A stretch of DNA of 33,693 nt from positions 31,892 to 65,584 of the forward strand of contig PKXZ01000024.1 in NCBI GenBank assembly GCA_003132525.1. The letters are read 5' to 3'. Position 1 is the stretch's first letter; each line of letters begins with the position of its first letter. This document shows positions 31,274-33,693 of this stretch, one piece after another. Below the pieces are notes generated by a model. That model searched no databases. It had not been told where the DNA came from and saw only the letters and a program-made list of their open reading frames with translations. Both the position numbers and the translations under genes were made by a program. The stretch is from Candidatus Dormiibacterota bacterium. Its GTDB lineage: Bacteria > Chloroflexota > Dormibacteria > Aeolococcales > Aeolococcaceae.

Positions 31274-32587
31274 ATGAAGCTGATCGATCGGCTGCGCGCA
31301 CTGCCGTTGCCGGTCGGGACCATCCCGGTCGCGGTCGGGCTCGGGCTCGCCGGGCTGATGCAGTACGGGTTCCTGGTCGTCGCGGCGCGGGCGCTCGGCG
31401 CTGCTCGATTCGCCCCGCTCTCGGTCTTCTGGGCGCTGCTCTTCGTCTGCGGTCCGGGCTTCTTCCTGCCTCTGGAGCAGGAGACCGGACGAGCCATCGC
31501 CGCCAGGCGCGTCCGCGGCGAAGGCGGTCGACCCGTCTTCATGCGCGCCGCGTTGCTCGGCAGCATCCTGGCCGTGGTGCTGATCATCGCCACGCTCCTC
31601 GCGGCGAGCCCGATCGACCAGCACGTCTTCAAGGGAGACGGTGCGCTGCTCGCCGGCCTGATCGGAGGGTTCGCCGCCTACCTCTGCGAATTTCTCGCGC
31701 GCGGCGCCTTGGCCGGCAATGCGCGCTTCGGTGCGTACGGTGTGCTGCTCGGTGGCGAGGGCGCGCTTCGGGTGCTGTTTGCGGCCGGGCTCGCCGTGAT
31801 CGGCGTCAAGACGGCCGGGCCCTATGGGATCTCGCTCATCGTCGCCTCGTTTGTCGCGATCGGCCTGGCGACCATCGGCCGGCGCGGGCTCCTCCGTCCC
31901 GGACCTCCCGCGCCCTGGGGAGAGATCACCCACGCTCTCGGGTTCCTGCTGATCGCGTCTGTCTTCACCCAGCTGCTGCTCAGCGTGGGAGCCGTCGCGG
32001 TGCAATTGCTCGCGACTCCGCGGCAGCAGATCGCAGCCGGCCAATTCCAGCTGAGCCGGATCGTGGCCTACGTCCCGATCTTTCTCTTCCAGGCGGTGCA
32101 GTCGGCGCTCCTGCCGAAGCTCTCCACGCTGGCCAGCAGCGGGCGCAACCGCGAGTTTCAGGCGCTGCTGACCCGGCTCGTCCTGCTCATGGCCGGGATC
32201 GGGGCGGTGGCCATCGTCGCGTTCACGTTCCTCGGTCCGACCGTCACCCGGATCCTCTTCGGGCACGGGTTCGAGCTGAGCGACCTCGACTTCGCCCTCC
32301 TCTCGGCGAGCTGCATCGGCTTCATATTCACGCAGATATTCGGCTACGTCCTGATCTCCCTTTCCGGCTACAAGCGGGTCGCGCTGGGATGGACGAGCGG
32401 GGCGATCGTCTTCTTCGTCGTGACCGCCGTGGGCTCGTCGCTCTTCCTTCGGGTCGAACTCGGGTTGCTCTGCGGCGCCATCGCCTCTGCCCTGGCGATG
32501 GCCTCCCTGCTCATGCCCCTGTTGCGAGAGCGCCGCACTATCGACACGGACCTGCTAATTTCCGATCTGGGGGGTCCGCCGGGCTGA
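31274..32587 (+). CDS. Wzx/MATE-type polysaccharide flippase
   Basis: A 437-residue membrane protein with about twelve hydrophobic segments in the MVF/MATE-like plan of lipid-linked oligosaccharide flippases. Recognisable pieces are GLAGLMQYGFLVVAARALGAARFAPLSVFWAL in the first helices, QQIAAGQFQLSRIVAYVPIFLFQAVQSALLPKLSTLA mid-protein, and RILFGHGFELSDLDFALLS before the last helices. It would turn undecaprenyl-linked units to the outer face, or belong to a related branch. It follows glutamate dehydrogenase by 25 bases and precedes the Gfo/Idh/MocA gene by ten, so it may begin the glycan part of the transcript. Its presence alongside Wzm/Wzt means two export routes in one window. Confidence 0.85.
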   Translation: MKLIDRLRALPLPVGTIPVAVGLGLAGLMQYGFLVVAARALGAARFAPLSVFWALLFVCGPGFFLPLEQETGRAIAARRVRGEGGRPVFMRAALLGSILAVVLIIATLLAASPIDQHVFKGDGALLAGLIGGFAAYLCEFLARGALAGNARFGAYGVLLGGEGALRVLFAAGLAVIGVKTAGPYGISLIVASFVAIGLATIGRRGLLRPGPPAPWGEITHALGFLLIASVFTQLLLSVGAVAVQLLATPRQQIAAGQFQLSRIVAYVPIFLFQAVQSALLPKLSTLASSGRNREFQALLTRLVLLMAGIGAVAIVAFTFLGPTVTRILFGHGFELSDLDFALLSASCIGFIFTQIFGYVLISLSGYKRVALGWTSGAIVFFVVTAVGSSLFLRVELGLLCGAIASALAMASLLMPLLRERRTIDTDLLISDLGGPPG

Positions 32588-32597
32588 GACTGCGCCC

Positions 32598-33557
32598 ATG
32601 GGTGCTCGTGCCCGGATTGCGCTGGTCGGAGCCGGGGCGATGGGGGCCAACCACGCGCGCGTCATCTCGGAGTCGGACGGCGCCGACCTCGCGGTGATCA
32701 TCGACACCGACCCCGAGCGGGTGCGCCCGCTTGCGGACCGGCTCGGCTGCGCGTTTGCCGAGGACCTCGACGCCGCCGCCGGCTGCGACGCCGTGGTGAT
32801 CGCCACCCCGACCGCCTTTCACGAGGGCGCCGCTCGAAGGCTTCTCGAGCTCGGCAAACCGATCCTTGTCGAGAAGCCGGTGACCCCGGAGATCGAGACC
32901 ACCAGGGCGCTGATCGCCTGCGCCGAACGCCGCGGAGTGCCGCTGATGTGCGGATTCGTCGAGCGGTTCAATCCGGTGGTCGCCACCATGCGCAGCCTGC
33001 TCAACGAGGAACCGGTCCACATCGTGGGCCTGCGCCACTCTCCCGAGACGCCTCGGAGCACGCTGAGCGTCGTCTTCGACCTGTTGATCCACGAGATCGA
33101 CCTCGCGCTCTGCTACATGGGTGGCGCACGCCCGTCGCGCGTCTGCGGTGCCACGAGCTCTGCGGGTCGCGTCTCGATCATGGAGGTCGCCGACTGCCTG
33201 CTCCAGTTCCCAGGCGGGGCGATCGCGACGCTCTCGGCGAGCCGGGCAAGCCAGCGCAAGGTGCGCACCCAGCTCGTGTCCACGCCGACGGCGTTGTACG
33301 ACGTCGACCTGCTCCGCCAGGACCTGACCGTCTATCGCCACCGGGCCCATGCCCAGGGCGTCGGTGACGGGCAGGCTGCGGGGTACCGGGCCGAGACCGT
33401 GATCGACATCCCGTTTGTCCGGCATACCGGCGAGCCGCTGGCGCTGCAGTTCGCGCACTTCCTCGACCTCGTGTCGGGACGCACCGACGCTTGCGCGGAA
33501 CGCAACTCGATCCTCCCGGCTCACGAGGTCGCCGCGGCAATCGAGGAGTGCTCATGA
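32598..33557 (+). CDS. Gfo/Idh/MocA family NAD(P)-dependent sugar oxidoreductase
   Basis: A 319-residue oxidoreductase with an N-terminal Rossmann domain (GAGAMGANHARV at 11-22) and the family's EKP motif at 92-94 (LVEKPVTPE), whose Lys is catalytic or cofactor-linked. The C-terminal alpha/beta domain contains GFVERFNPVV, DLLIHEIDLALCYMGG with the conserved Asp/His pair, and FLDLVSGR near the end. Members oxidise or reduce sugars, often nucleotide sugars such as UDP-GlcNAc derivatives. Location between a flippase and a glycosyltransferase favours nucleotide-sugar modification, which is inference. ATG 32598 is ten bases after the flippase stop. The stop overlaps the next start as ATGA. Confidence 0.93.
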   Translation: MGARARIALVGAGAMGANHARVISESDGADLAVIIDTDPERVRPLADRLGCAFAEDLDAAAGCDAVVIATPTAFHEGAARRLLELGKPILVEKPVTPEIETTRALIACAERRGVPLMCGFVERFNPVVATMRSLLNEEPVHIVGLRHSPETPRSTLSVVFDLLIHEIDLALCYMGGARPSRVCGATSSAGRVSIMEVADCLLQFPGGAIATLSASRASQRKVRTQLVSTPTALYDVDLLRQDLTVYRHRAHAQGVGDGQAAGYRAETVIDIPFVRHTGEPLALQFAHFLDLVSGRTDACAERNSILPAHEVAAAIEECS

Positions 33558-33693
33558 GCGAACCGACGATCACCTACGTCATCCCCGTCCACAACCAGAT
33601 GGCCGACCTTCGGAGGACCGTTCGCCTGCTGGTCGCGCGTCTCGCCTATCTGCCGGGGTCCGAGATCATCCTCGTGGAGAACGGCTCGACCGA
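33554..33693 (+). CDS. Family 2 glycosyltransferase, N-terminal fragment (runs off the right edge)
   Basis: Only the first 46 residues are in the window. TITYVIPVHNQMADLRRTVRLL and SEIILVENGST are the first strand and the second strand with the donor-binding loop of GT-A family 2 enzymes. It overlaps the Gfo/Idh/MocA stop by four bases, so it continues the same glycan operon. Specificity cannot be judged from this part. Confidence 0.88.
   Translation, partial: MSEPTITYVIPVHNQMADLRRTVRLLVARLAYLPGSEIILVENGST

Noticed and set aside
30070-31632. 520-codon minus-strand frame opposite glutamate dehydrogenase
   Set aside because: Lies over a fully conserved enzyme and has low-complexity, motif-free composition; a GC-driven shadow.
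31202-32266. 354-codon minus-strand frame opposite the flippase
   Set aside because: Highly charged, repetitive E/D/R/Q composition typical of antisense shadows of hydrophobic genes.
1-33693. tRNA genes, CRISPR arrays, insertion sequences, toxin-antitoxin or phage-defence genes
   Set aside because: Looked for by eye (T-loop-like motifs, regular direct repeats, transposase or nuclease motifs) and none seen; a covariance or profile search would be needed to exclude divergent cases.

Overview
The window is a compact, high-GC chromosomal segment with no gap of 300 bases or more without a gene; the longest is the 197-base divergent spacer at 27458-27654. Starts are often GTG or TTG, neighbouring genes often overlap by four bases, and many genes have a TANNNT -10 hexamer only 6-9 bases before the start codon, the pattern of leaderless transcription. 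Together with a secreted protein carrying the 'RILDTR...GYF' repeat, an Mca/MshB-like PIG-L hydrolase and a DUF2252 protein, this suggests Actinomycetota or a related high-GC soil lineage (for example Candidatus Dormibacterota or Chloroflexota). The sequence alone does not settle the phylum. I saw no tRNA, rRNA, CRISPR array, insertion sequence or phage gene.

Layout. 1-2962 (minus): the 5' part of etfB, then a family 2 glycosyltransferase and a polysaccharide pyruvyl transferase-like protein. 3056-5975 (plus): a small secreted protein, a cyclophilin, a PIG-L hydrolase and an APH-type kinase. 6002-10634 (minus): an anchored six-blade WxWxGxxW propeller protein, a DUF2252 protein, a thiolase and an adenosine-kinase-like PfkB sugar kinase. 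10697-15004 (plus, divergent from the kinase): a large protein with a nucleoside-phosphorylase-like C-terminal half, an ABC-F ATPase and an EamA transporter. 15005-22782 (minus): a dolichyl-phosphate-mannose-synthase-like glycosyltransferase, RmlB, an RmlC-like epimerase, a 1104-residue secreted repeat protein and a two-domain glycosyltransferase. 22930-26617 (plus): the Wzm/Wzt polysaccharide ABC exporter and a GT-C-type membrane protein. 26618-27457 (minus): an unassigned membrane protein. 27655-29581 (plus): a GT87-like membrane glycosyltransferase and an anchored protein. 29592-29906 (minus): a single-domain rhodanese. 29980-33693 (plus): glutamate dehydrogenase, a Wzx-type flippase, a Gfo/Idh/MocA oxidoreductase and the start of another glycosyltransferase.

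Main theme: about half the window makes, modifies or exports cell-surface glycans (at least seven glycosyltransferase-like genes, RmlB/RmlC for a dTDP-6-deoxysugar, one ABC exporter and one flippase). It is interleaved with central-metabolism genes (etfB, thiolase, glutamate dehydrogenase) under their own short promoters.

Most worth following up: the divergent kinase / phosphorylase-like pair at 9675-12448, which shares a 17-bp perfect inverted repeat midway between its two promoters and may be an uncharacterised nucleoside-related module; and the inverted repeats overlapping the -10 elements of the cyclophilin and glutamate dehydrogenase genes. I found no recognisable defence or mobile system.
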